64,000 nucleotides of DNA from Phallus indusiatus (lineage: Eukaryota; Basidiomycota; Agaricomycetes; Phallales; Phallaceae), in the NCBI GenBank assembly GCA_027605045.1, contig JAQFWX010000031.1, positions 468,717 through 532,716 of the forward strand. Direction: 5' to 3'. The notes beneath the pieces are model-generated. The model searched no databases. It saw only the letters and a list, made by a program, of their open reading frames with translations, and was not told the DNA's origin. Numbering within the stretch: position 1 is the stretch's first letter; the number at the start of each line of letters is the position of its first letter. Of the stretch, positions 9,560 through 18,344 are shown in pieces. Both the position numbers and the translations under genes were made by a program.

Positions 9560-9955
9560 TGTTAGGGCTACTCAGCTCAGGCTAGAGGGAGGGGATCCTA
9601 AGAGATATATATTGGGAAAATACTAACTACTCACCTAGAGGGAGGGGATCCTAAGAGAACAAGCTTAGGGACCCTCACTCTAGGTACAGCTACTATATAC
9701 ATAAACGACGACGCGGCGTGCGGCCCTGGCACAGCTAAGTGCCAGGCGCCCAAGCCGAACCTAAGCAACGTGATGTCACGGGCATCACGCCGGGTACGAG
9801 CGCGCGACGCGCGCGAGTAGAGAAAGTGAAATAGAGACAAAACAAGGAAGCGGAAAGTAAAAGTAAAACACGGAAATAATAAATGGAATAGAAATGAAGT
9901 GATGCCGATGGTAATAATCAAGGAAAATGAGAGACGGCGGTAGCGTACCCTGACA
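9560..9955 (-). repeat. Solo LTR, A family (396 bp)
   Basis: TGTTAGGG...CCCTGACA ends, with the duplication GTGGG at 9555-9559 and 9956-9960. It interrupts the same host frame about 70 bp from element B. Confidence 0.93.
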
Positions 9956-10026
9956 GTGGGTATCCTAGTTCTAAATCGTTATATGGAACAGTTACTTCCA
10001 TCGCAGGGGGTGGTGTCGTGGGGAGT

Positions 10027-10701
10027 TGTCACGCCCGGCGTGCCCCGTGACAATTCCCGAGCTATTACGTAAGCCACACGCCGGGACCCAAGGTTCTCTA
10101 CTAAGTACGCGTCACGTACTTACCTCGTACTCCCCGTACTTGATGCACAGCCCCCCGATCCGTCCATTTCTAAATGGAGCCCATCCGCCCGACTCTCTGA
10201 CTAACCAGGGGTTCGGTTAATCCGGACTCTGCCCGTTCTGTCCGTCCTAGAAACCACCATTCCTTTCTTATCCTTTTCTCCTTTTAGTATAGTTATCTTA
10301 CACTCCTGTATTTAAACCCCAGTCTCGTAGCTGGGATTCCCCAGTCAGAATATAATCATTTCTTCTCTCTCATCTACTCCGTCTCTGTTCTTCTCCGTAC
10401 TCTGCGTGCTCGTCTCGTACTTAGTTGCGGACTTGCACGTAGTTCAAGTCCCAGTCGTCGTCAGACCTCTTGGGCAATCTAAGTTCGTCGTCGTACTTAA
10501 CGTCGGACTTGTGCGTACTAGTTACGTACTTCTCTCGTTCTCTGAAATCGAGGGATAACTGAAGTTGGGCGAGTGGGCGCAGCATACAAGCTGAAGCCAA
10601 GTCCCTCACACCTGTACTCTCCGTACTCTCTCTATCCGCACGCACGTGTTTCGTACTAGACCGGACTTTGCCGGGATAGGCTCGGAACACGGCGCTTGAC
10701 A
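10027..10701 (+). repeat. 5' LTR of element B (675 bp)
   Basis: Starts TGTCACGCCCGGCG and ends CGCTTGACA; repeated at 17670-18344. It contains twelve GTAC tetramers. The open frame on its minus strand (10421-10789) is LTR sequence and not a gene. Confidence 0.96.
10309..10354 (+). promoter_or_regulatory. Core promoter and predicted RNA start of element B
   Basis: TATTTAAA at 10309-10316 lies about 33 bp upstream of CAGTCAGAATATA (10342-10354), the segment complementary to the primer site. The spacing predicts a transcript beginning at or next to that segment, the arrangement also seen in element A. Confidence 0.65.
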
Positions 10702-10702
10702 G

Positions 10703-10715
10703 TATATTCTGACTG
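10703..10715 (+). promoter_or_regulatory. Predicted self-primer binding site of element B
   Basis: TATATTCTGACTG, one base after the 5' LTR, is the exact 13-nt complement of LTR positions 10342-10354. This suggests Tf1-like self-priming rather than a tRNA primer. Confidence 0.75.
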
Positions 10716-10760
10716 ACTCGCTCACCAGCTTCGTCAGTCAACGATTTCTCTTCTTCTATC

Positions 10761-12560
10761 ATGTCTACATCAACCACTCGTACATCCAAGGTCGGTCAAC
10801 CTTTCGGACTCCGTGATGAGGCCAACAACCCGGTACCTCCCGAGGTAACCAGGAACCTCAGGAGCCGAGCGATTACACCGATCCCCATCAACCCCAATGT
10901 CCGTGCTTCCACGGTACGGGCAACATCGGAAGATCCAGCCCCTCGAAACCCGACGGACGAACGTACCAATCGTACTGCAGCTTCCAACTCCATACCAACC
11001 ATGCCGGAGTTGCCCGTACGCGGTACTATGCTCCCTTCCGCGACCATCGAAGAGGTTGCTGAGGAGCAGGATCCCAATGACTATTCTTTTCCATCCTCTG
11101 ACCATACCAATGCTGACGCTGATGAAGTCTTAGTACCTCGTTCTCAACCCTCTATCCATGAAGACGAAGCCCCAGGGCCCGCAGCACCAGCTTCTCCGGC
11201 AGTCGACCCCTCTGGCCCGCCACCCAACCCACCTTCCGACCCGGGTGACGACCAAGGCAACGACGGCCGCTCTCACCACACTCCATCTCACCACTCTTCT
11301 CGTGCCCCAAGTCGTTCTGCCGCCCCTGAACCCTCTGGACCTCCCGGACCTCCTGATCCGCCAGGCCCTCCAGGTGGTGGTGATGGCGACGACGGGTCTG
11401 ATCACCCTGACGGGGGTGGTACCCCTCGTTCTCGTACTCCCAGGGCAGCTCCCTCGCAGGAGATCTCCGGGACTGAACGGTTGTCTCGGGCTTTGGCCGA
11501 GATGACTGAGTTCATGCTTGCCCAGGCTCGTATCAACGCCCAGGCTGCCCGTGCCCCGGCTCCTCCGCCTCCTCCTCCAGCTGCCCCTGCCAGTACTTCC
11601 AAACTCAAAGTACGCGCTCCCGATTCCTTCGACGGGTCCTCTCCGGAAAAGCTTCGTATCTTCACGACTCAGTGTCTGTTGAACTTCCGCGCGAGACCCG
11701 AAGAATTCGTCCATGACTCTCAGAAGGTCATCTTTGCGATGACTCACCTCTCTGATGCGGCAACCCAGCTCGTCACTCCCTATGTCGAGACCGGCAGGGA
11801 CTATGATTGGCTCAACAACTGGGATGCCTTCACCCGTTTCCTCAGCACCGTCTTCGGGTCTCATCGTCCCGAGGAAGAGGCTGAACGCAAGATCCGTGCA
11901 CTCCGTTTCCCGGACTCTGGCAAGGCGTCAACGTACTTCATCGACTTCGCGAAGTACGCCGTACAAGTTAGCTGGGACGATCGTGCTTTATTTTCCCTGG
12001 CACAAAGTCAACTCCCTGACCGTATCCGGGATCGTATTGAAGACTCCGGACAAAACCCGGCCACCCTCAACCAACTACGCGACCTCGTATTTAGGTACGA
12101 CGCCATCCACTGGGAACGTGTCAACCGGAAGAAGGACGAGAAACGTCTCCATGACCGGATCGTCTCTGAAAACCGGAAGACTCCCAATGCCGGCCCCTCT
12201 ACTTCTAATCAAAACAAGGGTAAGGGTCCTAGCAACAGCAACAACAACTCCCAGAAGTCCGACAAGAAGCCCGCCTCCGGATCCAACTCCCAATCCAAAG
12301 CAAACCCCTCACATCTTGGTAAGGACGGTAAGCTCACCCCGACTGAGAGGCAGCGTCGCATAGACAACAACCTTTGCCTGATCTGTGCCGACAAGGGCCA
12401 CATGGCCGCTACCTGCCCCAAAGCCCGTGCTAACCCGTCCTCCTCGCAGTTCCCGTCCAAGCCCAAGGTCGCCCGGGGCGCCAACACCACTGAATCCGGT
12501 ACTCCCGTCGCTGAGGCTAAGCCCGAAGTGAAGTACGAGGGTACGGAACCAAAAAATTAG
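10761..12560 (+). CDS. gag: Gag polyprotein of element B
   Basis: 599 residues from ATG 10761 to TAG 12558-12560. A long Pro/Ser/Asp-rich, probably disordered N-terminal half (to about 275) precedes the Gag core (about 285-450: FDGSSPEKLRIF, WLNNWDAFTRFL, DSGKASTYFIDFAKY). A basic Lys/Ser/Asn-rich stretch follows, then a CCHC knuckle at 539-552 (C-LI-C-ADKG-H-MAAT-C). The last codons are the slippery run AAA AAT followed at once by the stop, so most ribosomes make Gag and a fraction shift into pol. Confidence 0.95.
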   Translation: MSTSTTRTSKVGQPFGLRDEANNPVPPEVTRNLRSRAITPIPINPNVRASTVRATSEDPAPRNPTDERTNRTAASNSIPTMPELPVRGTMLPSATIEEVAEEQDPNDYSFPSSDHTNADADEVLVPRSQPSIHEDEAPGPAAPASPAVDPSGPPPNPPSDPGDDQGNDGRSHHTPSHHSSRAPSRSAAPEPSGPPGPPDPPGPPGGGDGDDGSDHPDGGGTPRSRTPRAAPSQEISGTERLSRALAEMTEFMLAQARINAQAARAPAPPPPPPAAPASTSKLKVRAPDSFDGSSPEKLRIFTTQCLLNFRARPEEFVHDSQKVIFAMTHLSDAATQLVTPYVETGRDYDWLNNWDAFTRFLSTVFGSHRPEEEAERKIRALRFPDSGKASTYFIDFAKYAVQVSWDDRALFSLAQSQLPDRIRDRIEDSGQNPATLNQLRDLVFRYDAIHWERVNRKKDEKRLHDRIVSENRKTPNAGPSTSNQNKGKGPSNSNNNSQKSDKKPASGSNSQSKANPSHLGKDGKLTPTERQRRIDNNLCLICADKGHMAATCPKARANPSSSQFPSKPKVARGANTTESGTPVAEAKPEVKYEGTEPKN

Positions 12561-12596
12561 AACGCGTCCCCGAGGGCCAAGTACGACTCGGGGACG
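12551..12596 (+). promoter_or_regulatory. Programmed -1 ribosomal frameshift signal
   Basis: The slippery heptamer A AAA AAT (12551-12557) is in the gag frame and directly followed by the gag stop TAG. After a 7-nt spacer comes a perfect 10-bp inverted repeat, CGTCCCCGAG (12565-12574) with CTCGGGGACG (12587-12596), enclosing a 12-nt loop. A -1 slip continues at TTA 12557-12559 into the pol frame. Loop bases 12580-12585 could also pair with 12611-12616 to form a pseudoknot, but GTAC-containing 6-mers are common here, so that part is weak. Confidence 0.85.
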
Positions 12597-15500
12597 GCGC
12601 TATCTCCGAGCGTACTATCCTTTTCCGTCATAGTGCCATTCCGTCTTCTTCTTTTATTTCTGTTCTGAAATCTCCCCATGTCTCTTTTCCTTTTAAAGCC
12701 TTAATTGATTGTGGCTCATCTGATTGTCTAGTTAGTTCTGATTTTGTCTCGAAAAATAATCTTAAAACAAAAAATATTTCCCCTATACCGTTAACTTTAA
12801 TAGATGGTAGTACAAATTCGTATATTACCCAATCCCTAGAATTGCCTGTAATATTTCCATGCAATACTTCTCAGACTCTAACATTTTTTGTAACTCCGTT
12901 AGACCGTACTTCGGACGTAGTCCTCGGATTAAACTGGCTAACCCGCTACAACCCGTCGGTTGACTGGGTACAACGCAGTATCACTTTCCGGGACCCCACG
13001 ACCTCTCGTACTGGTCTCCCGTCTCCGTACTCAGAACCTCCCTCCGTCCTTGCTTCTTCTGCAACCACCTCACTCCCCGATGTTCCTCCTAGAGACACTC
13101 CGTGTCCGACACCAAAGGCTCCCCACATATCGTTTGTCAACGCCTGGGCCTTCTCCCGGGCTTGCAAACTTTCTGGTTCTGAAACCTTTAGGGTCTTCTT
13201 CGACGGCCCTGAAGTACAAGCTCGAGCATCCGCAAGTACGGGTAACCCCGTACCCTCGCCTTTGGAGAACATCCCGGAAGAGTACTTGGAGTTCGCTGAT
13301 GTCTTCAGCGAAGCCAAGGCCAACACTCTCGCTCCTCATCGTCCCTATGATCTGCGAATCAATCTTGAAGATGGTGCGTTGCCCCCTTTGGGACCAATCT
13401 ACTCTCTCTCCGTTGTTGAACTACAGGCACTCCGGGAATTCCTGGAAGAAAACCTCCGTACTGGGTTTATCCGACCTGCCCGTAGTCCCTTCGGAGCACC
13501 CGTACTTTTCGTGCGTAAGAAGGATGGGTCACTTCGTCTCTGTGTGGACTTTCGCGGACTTAACCGTATTACCAAGAAAGACAAGTACCCACTTCCTCTC
13601 ATCTCAGACCTTCTTGACGCTCCGCGTAAAGCCCGGGTTTACTCCAAGATTGATCTCAAGCACGCCTATCACCTCGTCCGTATCGCTGAAGGCGACGAAT
13701 GGAAGACAGCGTTCCGTACTCGCTATGGTTCGTTTGAATGGCTCGTCATGCCCTTCGGTCTTTCCAACGCCCCGTCTGCTTTTCAACGTTTTATGAACGA
13801 CATCTTCTCCGACCTCCTTGACGTCTGCGTAGTTGTCTACCTAGATGACATCCTCATCTATTCCGATGACATGTCCCGGCACCAGGAACATGTCCGCGAA
13901 GTACTGAGGCGACTACGCAAGAACGGTCTCTTTGCGTCACCCAAGAAGTGTGAGTTCCACAAAGACACCGTGGAATTCCTCGGCTACGTACTTTCGAACG
14001 AGGGTCTTGCCATGGACAATAGCAAAATCTCTGCTATCATGGATTGGCCCGAGCCTCGTAAAGTCAAGGACATTCAGTCCTTCTTGGGCTTCGCGAACTT
14101 CTATCGCCGTTTCATTGATGGCTACTCCCGTATCACCGTACCCCTCACCCGGCTCACCCGTAAGGACACTCCGTGGAACTTCGACGACAAGTGTCGCACG
14201 GCGTTCGAGTCACTCAAGAGGGCTTTCACCTCCGCTCCCGTACTTGCTCATTGGCACCCGGAACATCAAATCATCATCGAGACTGATGCGTCCGACTATG
14301 CCATCTCTGCCATCCTCTCCCAGTATGACAGCTCCGGGGAACTCCACCCTGTTGCGTTCTTGTCCCGTACTATGACCGCCCCGGAGTTGAACTACGACAT
14401 CCACGACAAGGAACTCCTCGCTATCCACGAGGCCTTCTCCAAGTGGCGCCACTACTTGGAAGGCTCCGTACTCCCGGTGCAAGTGTTTACCGATCACAAG
14501 AACTTGGAGTCCTTCACCAAAACCAAGATCTTGACCCGTAGACAAGCCCGGTGGTCCGAGTTCCTCTCCCAGTTTAACCTGGAAATCAACTTTCGTCCAG
14601 GGAAAATTGGTACTAAACCCGACACTCTGACCCGACGTTTTGACGTCTACCTTAAAGAGGGGAGTAGCGACTACGCCAGTGCGAACTCCCACAACATCAA
14701 ACCCATCTTTACCTCCGAATCCCTGGCGTCGTCCCTCAGGAGTACTCAACTACGGTACGTCCTGGCCCGAGCTTCGATTCTGTTGGATATCGACAAACTA
14801 CATCACGGCATCCTCGATGCTCTAAGTACGGACGATACCGCCAAATCCATCCGTGCTTCCCTACCCAAACACCGCTGGAGTACGAGTGACTCCGGTCATT
14901 TGATGTTTGATGGTAGAATGTACGTACCTGACGCTGATGACTTACGCCTTCGGGTCTTACAGTTCTGTCATGACCACCCTGTTTCTGGCCACTTCGGTCA
15001 AAACAAAACCTTGGACTTGGTACGCCGAAAATATTCTTGGCCGAACCTTCGTACTTCAGTCCGAGACTACTGCCAGTCTTGTACCACCTGTATCCGGTCT
15101 AAGTCCCAGCGTCACAAACCCTATGGGCTCCTGAAGCCCTTACCAATCCCCAATCGCCCGTGGAGAGACATCTCCATGGATTTCATCGAACACCTCCCTA
15201 AGTCCTCGGGATTCACGTCAATCTTGGTGATCGTTGACCGCTTCACCAAACAAGGTATTTTCATCCCTACCTATGATGAAATAACCTCCCAGGACTTGGC
15301 GAAGCTGTTCGTACTTCACGTATTTTCAAAGCACGGAGTTCCCTCCAACGTCACCTCGGATCGTGGTTCGGAGTTCGTGTCGCACTTCTGGAGATCTCTC
15401 GGGAAGTTACTTAACATGAACCTCCACTTCACCTCCGGCTATCACCCTGAGGCTGACGGTCAGACGGAGAGGACTAACCAGACCCTAGAACAGTACTTAC

Positions 15501-16285
15501 GCTGTTACTGTAACTACCAACAGGATAACTGGTCCGAGCTCTTACCACTCGCGGAGTTCGCGTACAACAACTCCGAGAGTGCGACAACCGGGGTATCACC
15601 GTTCTTCGCTAACAAGGGTTATCACCCGAGTCTCGTAGTCACGCCCACAGACACCACTTCAGTTTTCGCCACGGACTACGCTGTCAAGCTGGACGAACTA
15701 CACACCGTAGTTCAGGAACAGATCCGCATAGCACAGGTGCGGTACAAAACATCTGCTGACAAGCATCGTCTAGAAGCTCCAGTGTTCGAAATCGGGTCAC
15801 AAGTCTTTGTGAAGTCCGAATTCATCCGTACTACGAGACCTGCAAAGAAACTCGCAGAAAAATACCTTGGACCATACGAAATCATAGCCCGTCCGGGCTC
15901 TCATTCTTACACCGTACGTCTACCCTATGATCTCCGTACCGTACATCCCGTATTTCACGTCTCCATGCTGGAACCTTTTACCCCGAGTACTATACCCAAC
16001 CGTACTCCGGATCCTCCGGGTCCGGTAGAAGTCGATGGAGAAGAAGAGTACCAAATCGACTGTATTTTGGACTCCAAGATCGACAAACGCCGGAAGACAT
16101 GCCCGCTATTGTACAAGGTAAAATGGACGGGGTACGAGAATACGGACGACTCCGAATCATGGGTACTAGCCAACGAGCTTCATGCTGAAGAATCCATTAA
16201 GGAATTCCACGCCGCTTACCCATCAAAGCCCGGGCCCCTTTCCGTACTTCGTTTCAACCCAGATACACAAACTTACATAGTATAA
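12557..16285 (+). CDS. pol: Pol polyprotein of element B (expressed as Gag-Pol by -1 frameshift)
   Basis: 1242 codons after the shift site with no stop. The protease motif is ALIDCGSSD (Asp at 12707-12709); Cys replaces the usual Ser/Thr after the catalytic Asp. The matching ILGLNWL-type end (VVLGLNWL) lies near 12925. RT carries VRKKDGSLRLCVDF and the YLDD box. RNase H carries ETDASDY, a HDKELLA glutamate and TDHKN. Integrase has an H-H-C-C finger (CHDHPVSGH...CQSCTTC), TSDRG and HPEADGQTER. A C-terminal chromodomain (EEYQIDCILD...YKVKWTGY) follows. An ORF finder would start it at TTG 12842, losing most of the protease; the true start is the frameshift. Convergent with the antisense gene downstream. 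Confidence 0.95.
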   Translation, partial: LERVPEGQVRLGDGAISERTILFRHSAIPSSSFISVLKSPHVSFPFKALIDCGSSDCLVSSDFVSKNNLKTKNISPIPLTLIDGSTNSYITQSLELPVIFPCNTSQTLTFFVTPLDRTSDVVLGLNWLTRYNPSVDWVQRSITFRDPTTSRTGLPSPYSEPPSVLASSATTSLPDVPPRDTPCPTPKAPHISFVNAWAFSRACKLSGSETFRVFFDGPEVQARASASTGNPVPSPLENIPEEYLEFADVFSEAKANTLAPHRPYDLRINLEDGALPPLGPIYSLSVVELQALREFLEENLRTGFIRPARSPFGAPVLFVRKKDGSLRLCVDFRGLNRITKKDKYPLPLISDLLDAPRKARVYSKIDLKHAYHLVRIAEGDEWKTAFRTRYGSFEWLVMPFGLSNAPSAFQRFMNDIFSDLLDVCVVVYLDDILIYSDDMSRHQEHVREVLRRLRKNGLFASPKKCEFHKDTVEFLGYVLSNEGLAMDNSKISAIMDWPEPRKVKDIQSFLGFANFYRRFIDGYSRITVPLTRLTRKDTPWNFDDKCRTAFESLKRAFTSAPVLAHWHPEHQIIIETDASDYAISAILSQYDSSGELHPVAFLSRTMTAPELNYDIHDKELLAIHEAFSKWRHYLEGSVLPVQVFTDHKNLESFTKTKILTRRQARWSEFLSQFNLEINFRPGKIGTKPDTLTRRFDVYLKEGSSDYASANSHNIKPIFTSESLASSLRSTQLRYVLARASILLDIDKLHHGILDALSTDDTAKSIRASLPKHRWSTSDSGHLMFDGRMYVPDADDLRLRVLQFCHDHPVSGHFGQNKTLDLVRRKYSWPNLRTSVRDYCQSCTTCIRSKSQRHKPYGLLKPLPIPNRPWRDISMDFIEHLPKSSGFTSILVIVDRFTKQGIFIPTYDEITSQDLAKLFVLHVFSKHGVPSNVTSDRGSEFVSHFWRSLGKLLNMNLHFTSGYHPEADGQTERTNQTLEQYLRCYCNYQQDNWSELLPLAEFAYNNSESATTGVSPFFANKGYHPSLVVTPTDTTSVFATDYAVKLDELHTVVQEQIRIAQVRYKTSADKHRLEAPVFEIGSQVFVKSEFIRTTRPAKKLAEKYLGPYEIIARPGSHSYTVRLPYDLRTVHPVFHVSMLEPFTPSTIPNRTPDPPGPVEVDGEEEYQIDCILDSKIDKRRKTCPLLYKVKWTGYENTDDSESWVLANELHAEESIKEFHAAYPSKPGPLSVLRFNPDTQTYIV

Positions 16286-16470
16286 ATTTCCTCAATCTCT
16301 TCATTTTTTCTTCCCGTAATTACGTACTTATGACCCCATTCCGTACTTACAAGTCCAAGTCAGACCATTCCTTTTTCTTTCATGTTTCACGCTTATTATC
16401 TTCAATCTCGATACGACCTCATTTCGTTAACTACTATTACATTCTTTTCTCTCTTGACTTCATCTTTTAT
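16286..16470. other. Short convergent 3' region between pol and the antisense gene
   Basis: Pyrimidine-rich spacer between two converging stop codons. No further coding sequence was recognised. Confidence 0.5.
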
Positions 16471-17546
16471 CTACGCATCATCCTCCTCCTCCTCGGCCTG
16501 CAAAGACACCGTCATCCTTTCCAACCACCTCAGCGACTGACGTTGTAAACGATTGGACTCGGCGACCTCGGCAGTAATCGCCCGCAGTGCCTCCAGCACG
16601 TCCTTGTTTCCGACCGTACTTCCTTCTCCAGTTTCACGCGTACTCACGGACTCCCGTTCTTTTCCCTTTCCCGCACCCTTTCCGCGACCTCGGGTGTGGG
16701 GGACCTGCAAACTGTGGGTGCAATTATGGTGGCCAGTGGCACATTCCGCGCACGCGTTCTTGGGCCGACCACTCGCCGGATTAAGTTGCTTGTGGCAACG
16801 GAAGTTCCCTTTTTTGCATTCCTCGCAAGGCGTCTCCAAAACCTCGGGATTGACGGTCACGCGCTCAAAGTACTCTCGCAGGCTCTTCTTTCGATTAATG
16901 GTGCGCACAAAAGGGTCGGTCCAATCGATCAGCGGCTCGATGTCCTCGACGTTATCTTCGGGTTCCTCATCTGAGACTTCGAGGACCTCCTTCGACTAGG
17001 AAAGAAGATTAGTTATACCTAAGAATTGAGAACAGTACTCACCTTTTTCACCCGCTTGGCGGGACCGGGTTTAGCTCCCGACGTGGATGGTCGCTGGGGC
17101 CCCACATCGTTCTCCAACTCCCTAGTACGTTTCGCACCTGCAACCTTCTACCACATATCAGAGCCGTCAGCGAATCCGTCGAAGATGAACCCACTCACCT
17201 TCGCGGGACTTTTCTCTGCCAACGCTTTCTCCTTCTCCAGCAATTTCCGCCGAAGATCCTCTAGCTCCTTTCTCTCTTTTTCTTCCTCCACTTTTTTCAT
17301 CTCCCATTCTCCGATCCTCTTCCCGCACACCTTCCCATACTCAACTCGCAGCGCCTGTAGCGTCTCGTCCGTCGTAAAAAGCGTCTTCTCGGGGAAGATA
17401 AGGTCCACACACGCGGGGTGCGTATTCCTAGTAATAACGGGGGAGGAAGGGGGTGGCGAGTTTTGGAGGGTAGGGGTCATAGCAAGGGTGTTCTCGGCAT
17501 CCTTCGACGACGAACGGGGAGGCGAAGAGGCAAGGGGCATTGACAT
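16471..17546 (-). CDS. Antisense three-exon gene inside element B: Zn2Cys6-like, coiled-coil protein
   Basis: Exons 17546-17199, 17147-17043 and 16995-16471; introns of 51 nt (GTGAGT...GGTAG) and 47 nt (GTGAGT...CCTAG, with a TAACTAAT branch-like site). All joins are phase 0 and give 325 residues. Exon 1 holds a Ser/Pro-rich start and a charged coiled-coil-like helix (EWEMKKVEEEKERKELEDL, about 82-115). Exon 2 is basic. Exon 3 holds six cysteines at 208, 211, 218, 233, 236 and 243, pattern C-X2-C-X6-C-X14-C-X2-C-X6-C, close to the fungal Zn(II)2Cys6 cluster apart from a slightly long middle loop, then a second helix and an acidic tail. It may bind nucleic acid; function is unknown. It is read opposite to gag/pol, with its start near the 3' LTR. 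Capture from a host gene is an inference. Confidence 0.75.
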
Positions 17547-17656
17547 GGTGGTAAGAGCGAAAGAACTTAGTGATGAAACACCGATTTTTTCACTCTTACA
17601 TAATCAACAAACTCCGATCACTGATTTAAGCGCCTGACCTCACGGGGTTCGGTCTT

Positions 17657-17666
17657 GAAGGGGGAG
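17657..17666 (+). other. Polypurine tract of element B
   Basis: GAAGGGGGAG, three bases before the 3' LTR, is the expected plus-strand primer. The 17547-17656 stretch before it would also hold the promoter of the antisense gene. Confidence 0.75.
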
Positions 17667-17669
17667 TAC

Positions 17670-18344
17670 TGTCACGCCCGGCGTGCCCCGTGACAATTCC
17701 CGAGCTATTACGTAAGCCACACGCCGGGACCCAAGGTTCTCTACTAAGTACGCGTCACGTACTTACCTCGTACTCCCCGTACTTGATGCACAGCCCCCCG
17801 ATCCGTCCATTTCTAAATGGAGCCCATCCGCCCGACTCTCTGACTAACCAGGGGTTCGGTTAATCCGGACTCTGCCCGTTCTGTCCGTCCTAGAAACCAC
17901 CATTCCTTTCTTATCCTTTTCTCCTTTTAGTATAGTTATCTTACACTCCTGTATTTAAACCCCAGTCTCGTAGCTGGGATTCCCCAGTCAGAATATAATC
18001 ATTTCTTCTCTCTCATCTACTCCGTCTCTGTTCTTCTCCGTACTCTGCGTGCTCGTCTCGTACTTAGTTGCGGACTTGCACGTAGTTCAAGTCCCAGTCG
18101 TCGTCAGACCTCTTGGGCAATCTAAGTTCGTCGTCGTACTTAACGTCGGACTTGTGCGTACTAGTTACGTACTTCTCTCGTTCTCTGAAATCGAGGGATA
18201 ACTGAAGTTGGGCGAGTGGGCGCAGCATACAAGCTGAAGCCAAGTCCCTCACACCTGTACTCTCCGTACTCTCTCTATCCGCACGCACGTGTTTCGTACT
18301 AGACCGGACTTTGCCGGGATAGGCTCGGAACACGGCGCTTGACA
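17670..18344 (+). repeat. 3' LTR of element B (675 bp)
   Basis: Repeat of 10027-10701 with no difference noticed on reading; translated frames across both copies are also identical. It is followed by the GGAGT duplication. The apparent minus-strand ORF 18064-18519 is a fusion of LTR sequence with the first segment of the disrupted host gene. Confidence 0.96.

Larger units (their letters stand above)
10027..18344 (+). mobile_element. Element B: full-length Ty3/Gypsy (chromodomain) LTR retrotransposon with an extra antisense gene
   Basis: An 8318-bp element: 5' LTR (10027-10701), primer site (10703-10715), gag (10761-12560), -1 frameshift signal, pol (to 16285), antisense spliced gene (17546-16471), polypurine tract, 3' LTR (17670-18344). 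Target duplication GGAGT lies at 10022-10026 and 18345-18349. The LTRs show no difference I could detect, so insertion is very recent. The sequence is unusually rich in GTAC. It is unrelated to element A in its LTRs but shares the same domain order and self-priming layout. It sits in a host gene on the opposite strand. Confidence 0.96.

Noticed and set aside
10421..10789. 122-residue minus ORF at the 5' LTR of element B
   Set aside because: It is LTR sequence read backwards and overlaps the gag start; the same peptide appears at the 3' LTR fused to host sequence.
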